Shown: positions 35,411-43,503 of the stretch, one piece after another
Layout: each line of letters opens with the position of its first letter
How positions within the stretch are numbered: the first letter of the stretch is position 1
Source of the DNA: Chryseobacterium viscerum
Lineage (GTDB): Bacteria; Bacteroidota; Bacteroidia; Flavobacteriales; Weeksellaceae
Reading direction: 5' to 3'
DNA length: 64,000 nt
Assembly (NCBI RefSeq): GCF_025949665.1
Contig: NZ_JAPDFT010000001.1
Span: 1,364,001-1,428,000, forward strand
Translations under genes and position numbers: made by a program
Notes under the pieces: model-generated
Told to the model about the DNA's origin: nothing
Seen by the model: only the letters and a program-made list of their open reading frames with translations
The model's database searches: none

Positions 35411-35443
35411 AGAGTATATCTGATGATAGATATGCTCTTTTTT
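35411..35443 (+). terminator. Intrinsic terminator after A/B genes
   Basis: AGAGtATATCT/AGATATgCTCT hairpin followed by six Ts, 66 bp after the B stop codon. Confidence 0.75.
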
Positions 35444-35517
35444 ATGGTTTCTATGTAAAGTTGAGAAATATTTTCTTTCTAAGTATTTGATTCATGTTTT
35501 GACTATTTTTTTTTAAC

Positions 35518-35553
35518 AAAAACCTTCCTTGCAAAAAGCAAGGAAGGTTTTTC
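35518..35553. terminator. Bidirectional terminator
   Basis: AAACCTTCCTTGC/GCAAGGAAGGTTT arms, with A/T runs on both sides, 30 bp after the minus-strand Ohr gene. Confidence 0.85.
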
Positions 35554-35583
35554 GATCAGAATGTTATAAGAACACTCGGATAA

Positions 35584-36042
35584 CTACACCACAACATCTA
35601 TCTTCACATTGATATTTCCACGGGTTGCTTTGGAGTAGGGGCATGTTGCATGTGCTGTTTCCACAACTTTTCTGGCTTCATCTATAGGAAGACCCGGTAA
35701 AATGATCTGTAAATGAGCCTGCAGAAAAAATCCGTCATCATTAGCCGCAAGATCGATTGAGGTATTGACAGACAGTTCTGAAGGAAGATGAACTCCCATC
35801 TTAACAGCTCCCAAATGCATAGCTCCGATAAAACATGCAGACCATCCCGCTGCTAATAACTGTTCCGGATTCGTTCCGTTTCCTTTTGCTCCGGGAGAGG
35901 TCAGTTCAATGTCCAGTTTTCCGTCACTGCTTTTCGCTTCTCCGTTGCGTCCGCCGGTTACCACAACGTTACCGGAATACAGTACTTTACTGATGTTAAC
36001 TACGGTAGTATTTTCTACTTCCTGAATGGTATTTAATTCCAT
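35584..36042 (-). CDS. ohr: Organic hydroperoxide resistance protein
   Basis: The 152-residue protein starts at the ATG at 36042; the longer frame reads into the upstream gene. It has the OsmC/Ohr fold with both catalytic cysteines (Cys70 in WSACFIG and Cys134 in TCPYSK) plus Arg32 and Glu60 positioned as in Ohr. It reduces organic and fatty-acid hydroperoxides using dihydrolipoamide-type thiols in the cytoplasm. It follows the epoxide hydrolase gene by 44 bp on the same strand, so both oxidised-lipid products may be handled together. Confidence 0.93.
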   Translation of the reverse strand: MELNTIQEVENTTVVNISKVLYSGNVVVTGGRNGEAKSSDGKLDIELTSPGAKGNGTNPEQLLAAGWSACFIGAMHLGAVKMGVHLPSELSVNTSIDLAANDDGFFLQAHLQIILPGLPIDEARKVVETAHATCPYSKATRGNINVKIDVVV

Positions 36043-36086
36043 ATTTTTATTATTTAAATTGAACAATATTATTAACTGATCTGTTG

Positions 36087-37385
36087 TTAAAGTTTTTTTC
36101 TTAAATCTTTGAAAGCCGCTCTGAGTTCTTCCGTAAAGACTTGTGGCTGTTCCCACGCTGCAAAATGTCCTCCTTTGGGAGCTTTATGGTAATAATATAA
36201 GGTAGGGTAGGCCTGTTTGGACCAGCTTTCCGGAGCCTGATAAATCTCGTGAGGAAATACCGAAATGGCTACGGGAATTTTAATGTCTTTTGTTTTCTGT
36301 GCTTCAGCACTGAAGTTATTTTTATTGTTTTCCCAATAGAAACGTGAAGAAGATGCTCCTGTATTGGTAATCCAATAAAGCGTAATATCATCAAGGATTG
36401 CATCACGGCCGATTACATTTTCAGGATGAAGATCACTTTCGCTCCATTCAGCAATTTTCTCGTAAAGGAATGCGGCTAAAGCACCTGGAGAATCGGAAAG
36501 TAAATACCCTGTCGTCTGTGGACGGGTTACCATCATTCCTCCATAGGCTGCATTTCTTCCAAAAAATGTACTCATTGCATTATAGGCCTTTGCTTCTGAA
36601 GCGGAAAGTCCGGCAGGAACAGGATCTCCTGCATTGATAGGTTTTACAAGCTCAGCAGGAATGGTGGCCGGCATGGTAAGATGAATTCCCAAAAGACCAG
36701 AAGGAGCTTGCTTTGCCAAGGCATCAGATATTACAGAACCGTGGTCACCGCCCTCAGAAACATATTTGTTGTAGCCAAGTCTTTTCATCAGAACATCCCA
36801 GGCACGGGCAACACGGTCCGGATTCCAGCCCAATTCAGTAGGGATTTCTGAAAACCCGTAACCGGGAATAGCAGGGATAATTACATCAAAAGCATCACTT
36901 GCTTTTCCACCATATTTTACCGGATCTGTCAGAGGACCTATGGCATCAATAAACTCTAATGGAGAACCTGGCCAGCCATGGGTAAGAATTACAGGCATTG
37001 CATTAGATTCTTTTGAACGTACATGAATGAACTGGATATCAAGCCCGTCAATCTTTGTTATAAATTGCGGAAGGGTATTCAATTTATTTTCCACTTTTCG
37101 CCAGTCATAACCATTCCCCCAATAGGTGATCAGTTCTTGTAACTGAGCGAGCTGAATTCCCTGAGAAGCATCTTTTACCGTCTCTTTATCAGGAAAACGC
37201 GTCTCTGAAATTCTTCTTTTGAGCTCATCCAGCTGAGATTGTGGAATATTGATGTGAAAAGGACGGATACTGGTGTCAGATTTTGACGAAACCGTAGGAA
37301 TGTTATTAGCCTGCGCTTTAAAGACTGCAGGAGTACTTAGGATAAAAGTTGCTGCTAACACGATGGTTGAAATTGTTGTTTTCAT
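36087..37385 (-). CDS. Exported epoxide hydrolase (EHN family)
   Basis: The 432-residue enzyme has a signal peptide (to FKAQ, residue 25). The EHN N-terminal domain (FHINIPQSQLDELKRRI, about 43-150) precedes an alpha/beta-hydrolase core. Oxyanion motif HGWPG at 136-140, nucleophile Asp214 in GGDHGSVIS, and catalytic His at about 407 in KGGHFAAWEQP are present. It is expected to hydrolyse epoxides to diols via an alkyl-enzyme ester, in the periplasm. Substrate unknown. It is co-directional with ohr and has an upstream element identical in core to that of the iron alcohol dehydrogenase gene. Confidence 0.9.
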   Translation of the reverse strand: MKTTISTIVLAATFILSTPAVFKAQANNIPTVSSKSDTSIRPFHINIPQSQLDELKRRISETRFPDKETVKDASQGIQLAQLQELITYWGNGYDWRKVENKLNTLPQFITKIDGLDIQFIHVRSKESNAMPVILTHGWPGSPLEFIDAIGPLTDPVKYGGKASDAFDVIIPAIPGYGFSEIPTELGWNPDRVARAWDVLMKRLGYNKYVSEGGDHGSVISDALAKQAPSGLLGIHLTMPATIPAELVKPINAGDPVPAGLSASEAKAYNAMSTFFGRNAAYGGMMVTRPQTTGYLLSDSPGALAAFLYEKIAEWSESDLHPENVIGRDAILDDITLYWITNTGASSSRFYWENNKNNFSAEAQKTKDIKIPVAISVFPHEIYQAPESWSKQAYPTLYYYHKAPKGGHFAAWEQPQVFTEELRAAFKDLRKKL

Positions 37386-37426
37386 TGCTTTATTGTTTTA
37401 AATTTTAAATCTGATTTTCTTTTTTG

Positions 37427-37441
37427 ATGAGACAAAATTAG
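37427..37441 (-). promoter_or_regulatory. Promoter element shared with the alcohol dehydrogenase gene
   Basis: The minus strand reads CTAATTTTGTCTCAT, 42 bp before the epoxide hydrolase start. The same 15 bases occur at 44414-44428. TAATTTTG fits the -7 consensus. Confidence 0.6.
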
Positions 37442-37606
37442 CCCCTGAAAAGCGGCTGGTAAATGAGTAATTTGTTCAAGCAGTCATATTTTGAAGCGAA
37501 ATAGACATTACAGGTGGTGAACAGAAAAATAAGATAAGAATGAGTGAAGAGGCAAAGAAAAACTGAGGAAAGTAAGTAGGCTGTCCGATTCAGAAAAAGA
37601 TAAAAA

Positions 37607-37644
37607 AATAAGCTCCATTCTTTGAAGGACGGAGCTTATTTTTT
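37607..37644 (-). terminator. Terminator of the SDR gene
   Basis: AATAAGCTCC/GGAGCTTATT arms with T-run on the minus strand, 20 bp after the SDR stop codon. Confidence 0.8.
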
Positions 37645-37664
37645 GACTGTATTATTTTGGAAAA

Positions 37665-38471
37665 CTATCCGTGAGCTTCTACGGATACCTCATTCCATTC
37701 TTCCCAGACTTTTAGTCGCTGTTCATAATTCTGTTTTACAAAAGGAAGAGCTACTTTTCCAAGTAATAAACGCAATGGAGGATTTTCAGTTTCCGCTAAT
37801 TTGATAAGTGCCGGTGCTGTAGCTTCTACACTTCCGAAAGAGGTTTCAGCTTCAGAAAAAGCTTTTTTAAGACTATCATAAACAGGATTGCTTTGAGTAT
37901 TAATTCCTGTATGCCAGATATTGGAAGCATAGCCATTAGGTTCTACCAAAGTAACATGAATTCCGAATTCTTTCACTTCCGTAGCTAACGTTTCACTTAA
38001 CCCTTCTAATGCAAATTTAGACGCATTGTATAGTCCCATCGTTGGTAAAGTGGCTAATCCCAGAATAGAAGAAACCTGAATGATATGGCCGCTTTTCTGA
38101 CCTCTCATGATAGGAAGTACTGCTTGTGTAAGCCATAAAGTTCCAAAGAAATTCGTTTCGAACTGTGCTCTGGCTTCCTGTTCATTTGTTTCTTCAATAG
38201 CACCTGTTAGTGCATATCCTGCATTATTGATCAGGATATCAATGCTTCCAAAGTGCTGCTGTACTTTCTGAGCCACAGCTAAAGATTCTTCGCGCTTATC
38301 TACGTCTAAGGTTAAAGGCAATACAGAATCGCCATATTTTTCTTTTAAATCATTAAGCGTTTCAACGTTTCTGGCTGTTGCTGCTACGTTGTATCCTTTT
38401 GCTAAAAAAGCTTCTGCCCATGCTTTTCCGAAACCTTTTGATGCTCCTGTAATTAAAACTGTTTTTGACAT
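37665..38471 (-). CDS. Short-chain dehydrogenase/reductase
   Basis: The 268-residue protein has the classical SDR motifs: TGASKGFG (7-14) for NAD(P) binding, NNAG at about 87, catalytic Ser in VSS at about 138, and YNASK at about 152-156. The substrate is not predictable. Its promoter region contains a perfect 16-bp palindrome that also occurs, with one mismatch, before the tetR gene. It is therefore probably repressed by that TetR protein. Confidence 0.9.
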   Translation of the reverse strand: MSKTVLITGASKGFGKAWAEAFLAKGYNVAATARNVETLNDLKEKYGDSVLPLTLDVDKREESLAVAQKVQQHFGSIDILINNAGYALTGAIEETNEQEARAQFETNFFGTLWLTQAVLPIMRGQKSGHIIQVSSILGLATLPTMGLYNASKFALEGLSETLATEVKEFGIHVTLVEPNGYASNIWHTGINTQSNPVYDSLKKAFSEAETSFGSVEATAPALIKLAETENPPLRLLLGKVALPFVKQNYEQRLKVWEEWNEVSVEAHG

Positions 38472-38535
38472 TGTTTTGTTTTTTTAATTAATTGTTATGA
38501 TGATACTTTTTATAAAGTTTTCTATTTTAAATTAA

Positions 38536-38551
38536 ATGACCGATCGGTCAT
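38536..38551. promoter_or_regulatory. TetR-type operator upstream of the SDR gene
   Basis: Perfect palindrome ATGACCGATCGGTCAT, extended by one A/T pair on each side, 65 bp before the SDR start and just downstream of tetR. It resembles the TetR/AcrR consensus GACCGnnCGGTC. Confidence 0.75.
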
Positions 38552-38569
38552 TTTTTTTGAGAAAAAAAA

Positions 38570-39157
38570 TTACACTGTATTTTCCTCTATTATCTTTTTC
38601 AGACTATTTCCAATAATTTCTATTTTATCATTATTGCCAGACATTCTTGACATTAGGTGCCCACCTTCAAGCATTGCAAATAAAACGGTTGCAAAGTCTG
38701 TCGGATTCCATTCTGCTCTGAATTCTTTATTGATTATTCCTTTTTCTATAATACCGGAAAGCAATTCTTCTCCTTGTTTAATTCCCCGGTTTACCTTTTC
38801 TTTAACTATCGGATTGGTATCGTCCGCTTCTGTTCCAAAGTTTAACAAAGGGCAGCCTCCAACTACAGGTGGATGGTTGGGATCACTGAAAAAATCAATG
38901 TATGCGAATAATTGCTCTTTTGAAGTTTTGAATCTACTTAAAGTTTTCTGAAGTTGATCACTCAGCATTTTCATATTATGTTCAACAGCGGCGCAGGCCA
39001 GTACTTCTTTATTTTCGAAATGGACATACATACTGCCTTTGGACAATTTAGTGGCCTCCATAATATCACTCATAGAAGTAGCTGCAATCCCTTTTGTATT
39101 AAAAATAGGAGCTGCTTTTTCTATAATGAACTGTCTGGTTTCTTCACCTTTTGCCAT
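38570..39157 (-). CDS. TetR/AcrR-family repressor
   Basis: The 195-residue protein has an N-terminal TetR helix-turn-helix (FNTKGIAATSMSDIMEATKLSKGSMYVHFENKEVL, residues 18-52) and a helical C-terminal ligand domain like TetR_C_6/YjdC types. Two matching palindromes flank the gene, one 27 bp upstream of its start and one between it and the SDR gene, indicating autoregulation and control of the SDR. Inducer unknown. Confidence 0.92.
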   Translation of the reverse strand: MAKGEETRQFIIEKAAPIFNTKGIAATSMSDIMEATKLSKGSMYVHFENKEVLACAAVEHNMKMLSDQLQKTLSRFKTSKEQLFAYIDFFSDPNHPPVVGGCPLLNFGTEADDTNPIVKEKVNRGIKQGEELLSGIIEKGIINKEFRAEWNPTDFATVLFAMLEGGHLMSRMSGNNDKIEIIGNSLKKIIEENTV

Positions 39158-39184
39158 GATATAATAAAATAATGGTACAAATAT

Positions 39185-39200
39185 ATGACCGATTGGTCAT
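39185..39200. promoter_or_regulatory. TetR-type operator upstream of tetR
   Basis: ATGACCGATTGGTCAT, one base off the palindrome before the SDR gene, 27 bp before the tetR start codon. Confidence 0.7.
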
Positions 39201-39295
39201 AAAAGCAAAATTTTTGTAAGTTATTTTGAGAAAAACACAAAATTAATTTTCTAATTATTTGATTTTGTTTTAGTTGTGTTTTATTTTTATAGCAT

Positions 39296-39319
39296 ACTGC
39301 AGGACCGAAATCCTGCAGT
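39296..39319. repeat. Perfect 9-bp-armed hairpin
   Basis: ACTGCAGGA/TCCTGCAGT arms around a 6-base loop, between tetR and the A-family gene, about 130 bp after the A stop codon. No T-tract follows on either strand. The remaining intergenic DNA shows nothing further. Confidence 0.55.
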
Positions 39320-39449
39320 GATCAATTCTCATTTGTGTTATAGAATCGAAGTTTACAAAAAAGTGAAAAATAAGGCATACATTCAATAGAGGGATATTAC
39401 AATATATGCAGCAACTAAAAATCTTAATTTATAGGAATTCAAAGCTCAG

Positions 39450-39872
39450 TCAGTATTTTTTGATCCATTTGTACAAAGTAGTTTTTGGGATCCTGTAATC
39501 TTCTATTATTTGTTGTTTGGTTTTTTCATTTGTTTTTAAGAGATTGAGGATAAAATCAATCATTTCAATGGTATAAATATTTTTCCTGAACTTCGGAAGC
39601 TGTGTTTTTCTGTGTTTTAATTTTTGATAATAATCTGATGATAGAGGAGGTGAATACAGTAAAAGATGCTGAGAGTAAATCCTGAAGAAATCATAAGTTA
39701 AAAGCTTGCTCCATTTAAGAAGTATCTCTGCGTCCAAAGATTTGCTTTTGTACATCTCTGCAAGTTCCTTATCGCTGCATTGCATAAAGTTCAGCAGTCT
39801 GTCTGGAGAAAATCCGGTTTCTTCTACCCGTTTTTGTATCAATTCACCAATATGGATGTCTTTAAAAAGCAT
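39450..39872 (-). CDS. Small helix-turn-helix protein, family A (copy 2)
   Basis: The 140-residue protein starts at the ATG at 39872, matching the start of copy 1 (FKDIHIGELIQKRVEE against LKDIHIGDLLYKRVKE). It shares LLKWSKLLTYDFFRIYSQHLLLY, TQLPKFRKNIYTIEMIDFILNLL, and the C-terminal helix-turn-helix YRIPKTTLYKWIKKY. No B gene adjoins here. It follows a VGIxT-type secreted protein gene by 67 bp, the same order as in copy 1. Function unknown; probably DNA-binding. Confidence 0.65.
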   Translation of the reverse strand: MLFKDIHIGELIQKRVEETGFSPDRLLNFMQCSDKELAEMYKSKSLDAEILLKWSKLLTYDFFRIYSQHLLLYSPPLSSDYYQKLKHRKTQLPKFRKNIYTIEMIDFILNLLKTNEKTKQQIIEDYRIPKTTLYKWIKKY

Positions 39873-39939
39873 AATAAAAGAATTGGAATAAAACATCTTT
39901 TGCAAGAGGCAAAAGATGTTTTTGAATAAATTAACGGAA

Positions 39940-40719
39940 TTAATTGTTGTATATTAAAACCTGCATTTTAGTAAGCATGCATTCTTTATCTAGATTGTAT
40001 CCGGAGAAAGTTGTAGGATTTACATTAACTCTTGCTGTTCCCGCCCATGAAGAATACTGAACCTTAAATGTGTATGTTCCTTCATTCAAAACCACTGATT
40101 TAAGAAAGGTTACAGGAACAGGCATATTGACTAATCCTGCGGTGCCGGAATACGGAACAGGAAAAGAATAATTAGTATCAAGAGCATGAATATTAACAGT
40201 AACAGATGAATTTGCTTGAGTACTATTAGGAAAGAACCCTGCTTTAGATACATATGCTGAGGAAATTTTAGTTCCATTTTGTAGAAGTGTAAAAACACCC
40301 TGGGATGTTGATCCTGTGGTGATATCTAATGCATATCCTAAAATAGTAAACAATAAGGTTTGAGTTCTGCCGGGAGGAACCGTTACATTAAGAGTTACTC
40401 CTGGTACATCAATTGTTTGTCCTGCTGTAGCTGTGGCTTCACTAAGCCCTTGAACATACATTGCACCATTAACACTTCCGCTTACCGTATTCAAAGTCTG
40501 CCAAGCAGGCGCAGTACCCGGTCCCTGAGAAGTAAGAATCTGGCCTGAGATTCCGGGTGAGCCGGCTGTAGTAGCGGTTCCACCTACATTCACTTCGTTG
40601 ACTACTTGTAATGAACCATTTACATGTAATGTCTTCTGAGGAGTTGAGGTTTGAATACCAACCTGTGAATACACGTTCAATGAGGTCAATAGTACAATGG
40701 GTAATAATAATTTTTTCAT
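39940..40719 (-). CDS. Secreted VGIQT-type surface protein
   Basis: The 259-residue protein has a signal peptide (to NVYSQ, residue 19) and the start VGIQTSTPQKTLHVNGSLQV, matching the protein at 33110-33997. A Gly/Thr/Ala-rich linker with GQILTSQGPGTAPAW follows, then a beta-sandwich (about 90-259). The linker segment is common in tail-fibre-like flavobacterial proteins. No T9SS domain. Divergent from the TPR-HTH gene at 41370, and its upstream region contains a tandem CTATGACAT motif. Confidence 0.7.
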   Translation of the reverse strand: MKKLLLPIVLLTSLNVYSQVGIQTSTPQKTLHVNGSLQVVNEVNVGGTATTAGSPGISGQILTSQGPGTAPAWQTLNTVSGSVNGAMYVQGLSEATATAGQTIDVPGVTLNVTVPPGRTQTLLFTILGYALDITTGSTSQGVFTLLQNGTKISSAYVSKAGFFPNSTQANSSVTVNIHALDTNYSFPVPYSGTAGLVNMPVPVTFLKSVVLNEGTYTFKVQYSSWAGTARVNVNPTTFSGYNLDKECMLTKMQVLIYNN

Positions 40720-40846
40720 AGATGTAAAGATTTTTATTTTTTTACCTGAGATTTATAGAAACATAAGTGTGTGTGCTGTAAATCAAGAGGATACATTTTG
40801 TTTCTGCAATATTACTTTCAGACTTTATGCCATGCAAAATTTCATC

Positions 40847-40866
40847 TATGACATAGCTATGACATG
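40847..40866 (-). promoter_or_regulatory. Tandem CTATGACAT repeat, candidate operator
   Basis: Two copies of CTATGACAT at 40846-40854 and 40857-40865 lie about 130 bp upstream of the secreted-protein gene. On the minus strand the reading CATGTCATAGCTATGTC resembles the motif upstream of the TPR-HTH genes. Confidence 0.5.
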
Positions 40867-41163
40867 GATTTAACATTCTGGTTATCATTGTTTTATTTTT
40901 TTTTAATAAACAAGGTATAAGCTATTGAAAATATTCACTTGTTATTTTTTGAATAGAGAGCAGTGCTAACCTTAGAATAGAGCTTGTATTTCACAAGGTG
41001 TGATGGTTTTAATTGATAAAACTGAAACTTATTCTTTTGCTATTAGATCAACAAGTTGTAGTATTTGATTCTTGTAAGAGGAAGAAAAATGATCTGAATA
41101 ATAATGGGATTTTAATCATTAAGAAAATAAGAGAAAAGCAACAAAAATTCCTCAGGTCATATC

Positions 41164-41180
41164 TATGTCATACCTATATC
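41164..41180 (+). promoter_or_regulatory. TATGTCATACCTATATC motif before TPR-HTH gene
   Basis: This 17-mer lies about 190 bp before the ATG at 41370 and fits the consensus TATGTmATACsTATGTs seen before the two other TPR-HTH genes. The rest of 40867-41369 has no supported gene; a 61-codon frame at 41013 lacks any recognisable feature. Confidence 0.5.
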
Positions 41181-41369
41181 GGTTCTTTTTTTCTTTAAAT
41201 ATTTTATCATTGTCCTTACAATAGGATGTACTCTTGTAGAATGCTGAGTTGGATATTGTTTTTTTTTATTATTGATGATTTTTTAATAATTAAATACTTG
41301 ATTTGTATTAATTTGAATATTTTTTTACAATTATATTTGTTATATAAATTATTTACACATACTTACTAC

Positions 41370-42797
41370 ATGATGAAATTTTTCTTTTTGTTTTTCTCTT
41401 TGTTGTTGTTTGCACAGTCTAAAATTACCACAACAACTATTGATAAGAGACTGGCGAAATCTAATGCTCTTCTTATTGAAGGACATACGGATGAAATGGT
41501 AGCACTAAATCTTTCGATACTTGATGATGCTAAACATATTAATTATGCCGAAGGTAAATTGTCTGCCTATTATAATCTGGCCCTTGCTTTTTCAATGCAA
41601 TACAAGTATAATAGAAGCAATTACTTCTTAAAGATGATGGAACCTGAATTTAAAAATTCGGATGCTGAAGATCAGGAAATTTCCATGAATATATTGTATA
41701 GTATCAATTACAGAGGAATTAAAATGTATGACGAAGCTCTGAAAAAGCTGAAAAATAATCTTTTGATGGCGAATGATTTAAAAAATGATTCTACCAGATA
41801 TGCAATAAAGGGGTTGATCCTTGTCCAGATAGGGCGAAACTATCTTGAGAAAAAGCAATATGACTCTGTTGATTATTATGGAAAGATGATTATTGATGAG
41901 TTGAAGAAACCTAAAAGAATGGATGATGGCATGAATTCAAGCTTGAAAGCAGCAATGTTACTTTTAGCAGAAGCAAAGCTCCACGAAAACAAAATTGATT
42001 CTGCAGAGTTTTATATTAAATCTGCTCAATCTGTGCCCATTAAGTGGGGAAATAATGATTTTGCAACATTTAAGCTTTTGGGACAAATTCACGATGTAAG
42101 AAAACAATATGATTCGGCAATTGTAGATTATGAAAAAGCAATAAAGCTTGCTAAAAAAGCAAAGAATTTTAGAAAATTATCAGAGCTATACGGTTTAATA
42201 GCGAGATCATATGAAAAAACCGGCCAGATTGATATCGGAAATAAGTATGAGCTTAAATATACTAGTCTTAGTGACAGCTTAAAAAGGATAGATGAGGAGA
42301 ATCTTAAAGATACTGTAGGCCTGCTTGTAGAGGAAAAACAGAAACCTTTGGAGCATAAAACCAACCTTTTATTATATATTATTCTTATAGGAATTGTGAG
42401 CACAGGTATTGTCATTTTTGTTGTATATACCAGAATAAAAAATAAAGATAGAGTGTTGAATTTAAGAGAAAAAGAAGCTCAGGAACTTAATCAAAAATTG
42501 AATTTTGCCTTTGAAGAAGTTATTCGGTTGGCAAAAAATAATGATCCCCAATTTCTGGCCCGTTTTCAGGAGGTTTACCCTGATTTTATCCCAGGATTAT
42601 TGAAAATAGAACCTGAACTGCAGAGTACGGAATTAAAATTTTGTGCCCTGTTATTTCTTAATTTTTCTACCAAAGATATTGCTGCGTATACTTTTGTGCA
42701 GCCTCAATCTGTACAGACCAGAAAAAACCGCTTGCGTAAAAGATTGGGGATTCCATCAGATGAAGATATTTATCTGTGGATGAAAAAAATTAAATAG
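41370..42797 (+). CDS. TPR membrane-anchored LuxR-like regulator (copy 1)
   Basis: The protein starts at ATG 41370 (or 41373), which gives a signal peptide (MKFFFLFFSLLLFAQ); the upstream frame is low-complexity. It is about 475 residues: periplasmic TPR repeats (about 30-330), one membrane helix (LLLYIILIGIVSTGIVIFVV, about 335-356), a short coiled coil, and a cytoplasmic helix-turn-helix domain. The last is marked by STELKFCALLFLNFSTKDIAAYTF and VQTRKNRLRKRLGIP. It is a one-component sensor with outside TPRs and an inside DNA-binding end. Two paralogues lie at 51210 and 53328. Divergent from a secreted-protein gene. Confidence 0.75.
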   Translation: MMKFFFLFFSLLLFAQSKITTTTIDKRLAKSNALLIEGHTDEMVALNLSILDDAKHINYAEGKLSAYYNLALAFSMQYKYNRSNYFLKMMEPEFKNSDAEDQEISMNILYSINYRGIKMYDEALKKLKNNLLMANDLKNDSTRYAIKGLILVQIGRNYLEKKQYDSVDYYGKMIIDELKKPKRMDDGMNSSLKAAMLLLAEAKLHENKIDSAEFYIKSAQSVPIKWGNNDFATFKLLGQIHDVRKQYDSAIVDYEKAIKLAKKAKNFRKLSELYGLIARSYEKTGQIDIGNKYELKYTSLSDSLKRIDEENLKDTVGLLVEEKQKPLEHKTNLLLYIILIGIVSTGIVIFVVYTRIKNKDRVLNLREKEAQELNQKLNFAFEEVIRLAKNNDPQFLARFQEVYPDFIPGLLKIEPELQSTELKFCALLFLNFSTKDIAAYTFVQPQSVQTRKNRLRKRLGIPSDEDIYLWMKKIK

Positions 42798-42998
42798 ATG
42801 CTTATTATATCATCATCGTTATTTTACTGCTTATAATTGAGTGTTTCACCGTGTTGTAACATCTATGTGATATATGTTTTTTTGGAAAAATACTAGAGAT
42901 TAATCAAATTTGTGTTCCAGTAAAAATAGGAAAATTGTCATAAGTGGAATTTTTTAAGGATAAATTTATTTTTTGTGGCTAAGAGTTTAGTTATTATT

Positions 42999-43025
42999 GG
43001 CCGGAGACCAGCCACACTTCGGCCC
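42999..43025 (+). other. GC-rich hairpin in the leader of the B-family gene
   Basis: GGCCGGAG/CTTCGGCC arms (one G-U) around a 10-base loop, in an otherwise AT-rich leader, about 40 bp before the gene at 43065. A second pairing GTGGCT/AGCCAC (42975-43015 region) overlaps it, so two folds may compete. Not a riboswitch class I recognise. Confidence 0.45.
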
Positions 43026-43064
43026 CCTTTCCGGGATATTATTTGATTAAAATATAAAGAATCT

Positions 43065-43394
43065 ATGCAAAAAACTGAATCACCTGATTATAAAAGAATA
43101 TACGAAGATATCTTACGATTGAAGCATCCCACCAAAAAAGAACAATGTGAATCCATATTATCCAAAAGCAGATTTTCAGTAAAAGATGTTATTACCATCA
43201 ATGATATTATTTTCCCGAAAGCGGATAAGAAGACCGAGTTTGATAATCAAAGACATCGTTCTTATGATGAATCAACGATTCTTGAAATTCTTGATTATCA
43301 GAAAAACAACAGGTTAAATAATTCCGAATTAGCAAGACGTTTTAAATTGAGCCGGAATACTGTTGCCAAATGGAGAAGACATTTTTTGCTGTAA
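43065..43394 (+). CDS. Small helix-turn-helix protein, family B (copy 2)
   Basis: The 109-residue protein matches copy 1: YKRIYEDILRLKHPTKKEQ, VKDVITINDIIFP, and the helix-turn-helix ILDYQKNNRLNNSELARRFKLSRNTVAKWRRHFLL. Here there is no A gene beside it. It lies between a TPR-HTH gene and an AraC gene, 110 bp before the latter. Its leader has a GC-rich hairpin. DNA binding is likely; role unknown. Confidence 0.65.
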   Translation: MQKTESPDYKRIYEDILRLKHPTKKEQCESILSKSRFSVKDVITINDIIFPKADKKTEFDNQRHRSYDESTILEILDYQKNNRLNNSELARRFKLSRNTVAKWRRHFLL

Positions 43395-43503
43395 TGCCTT
43401 GTGTATTTAAGAAAATGATACACCAGATTATTTAGAGAGATGTTATTTCAGGTAATGGTTTATATCCCTTTTTAACCCTACATTTGTTTTGGTAAAAGGA
43501 ATT

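Noticed and set aside
35584..36156. Longer Ohr start that fuses into the epoxide hydrolase gene
   Set aside because: The extra 38 residues are out-of-frame translation of the neighbour's 3' end; the ATG at 36042 gives the normal Ohr length.
41013..41198. 61-codon frame between the VGIQT gene and TPR-HTH copy 1
   Set aside because: No homology features or signal; it overlaps a likely regulatory motif at 41164.
34617..43394. A and B genes as parts of an insertion sequence
   Set aside because: No DDE transposase frame, terminal inverted repeats or target-site duplications are visible around either copy, and A and B occur apart in the second case.
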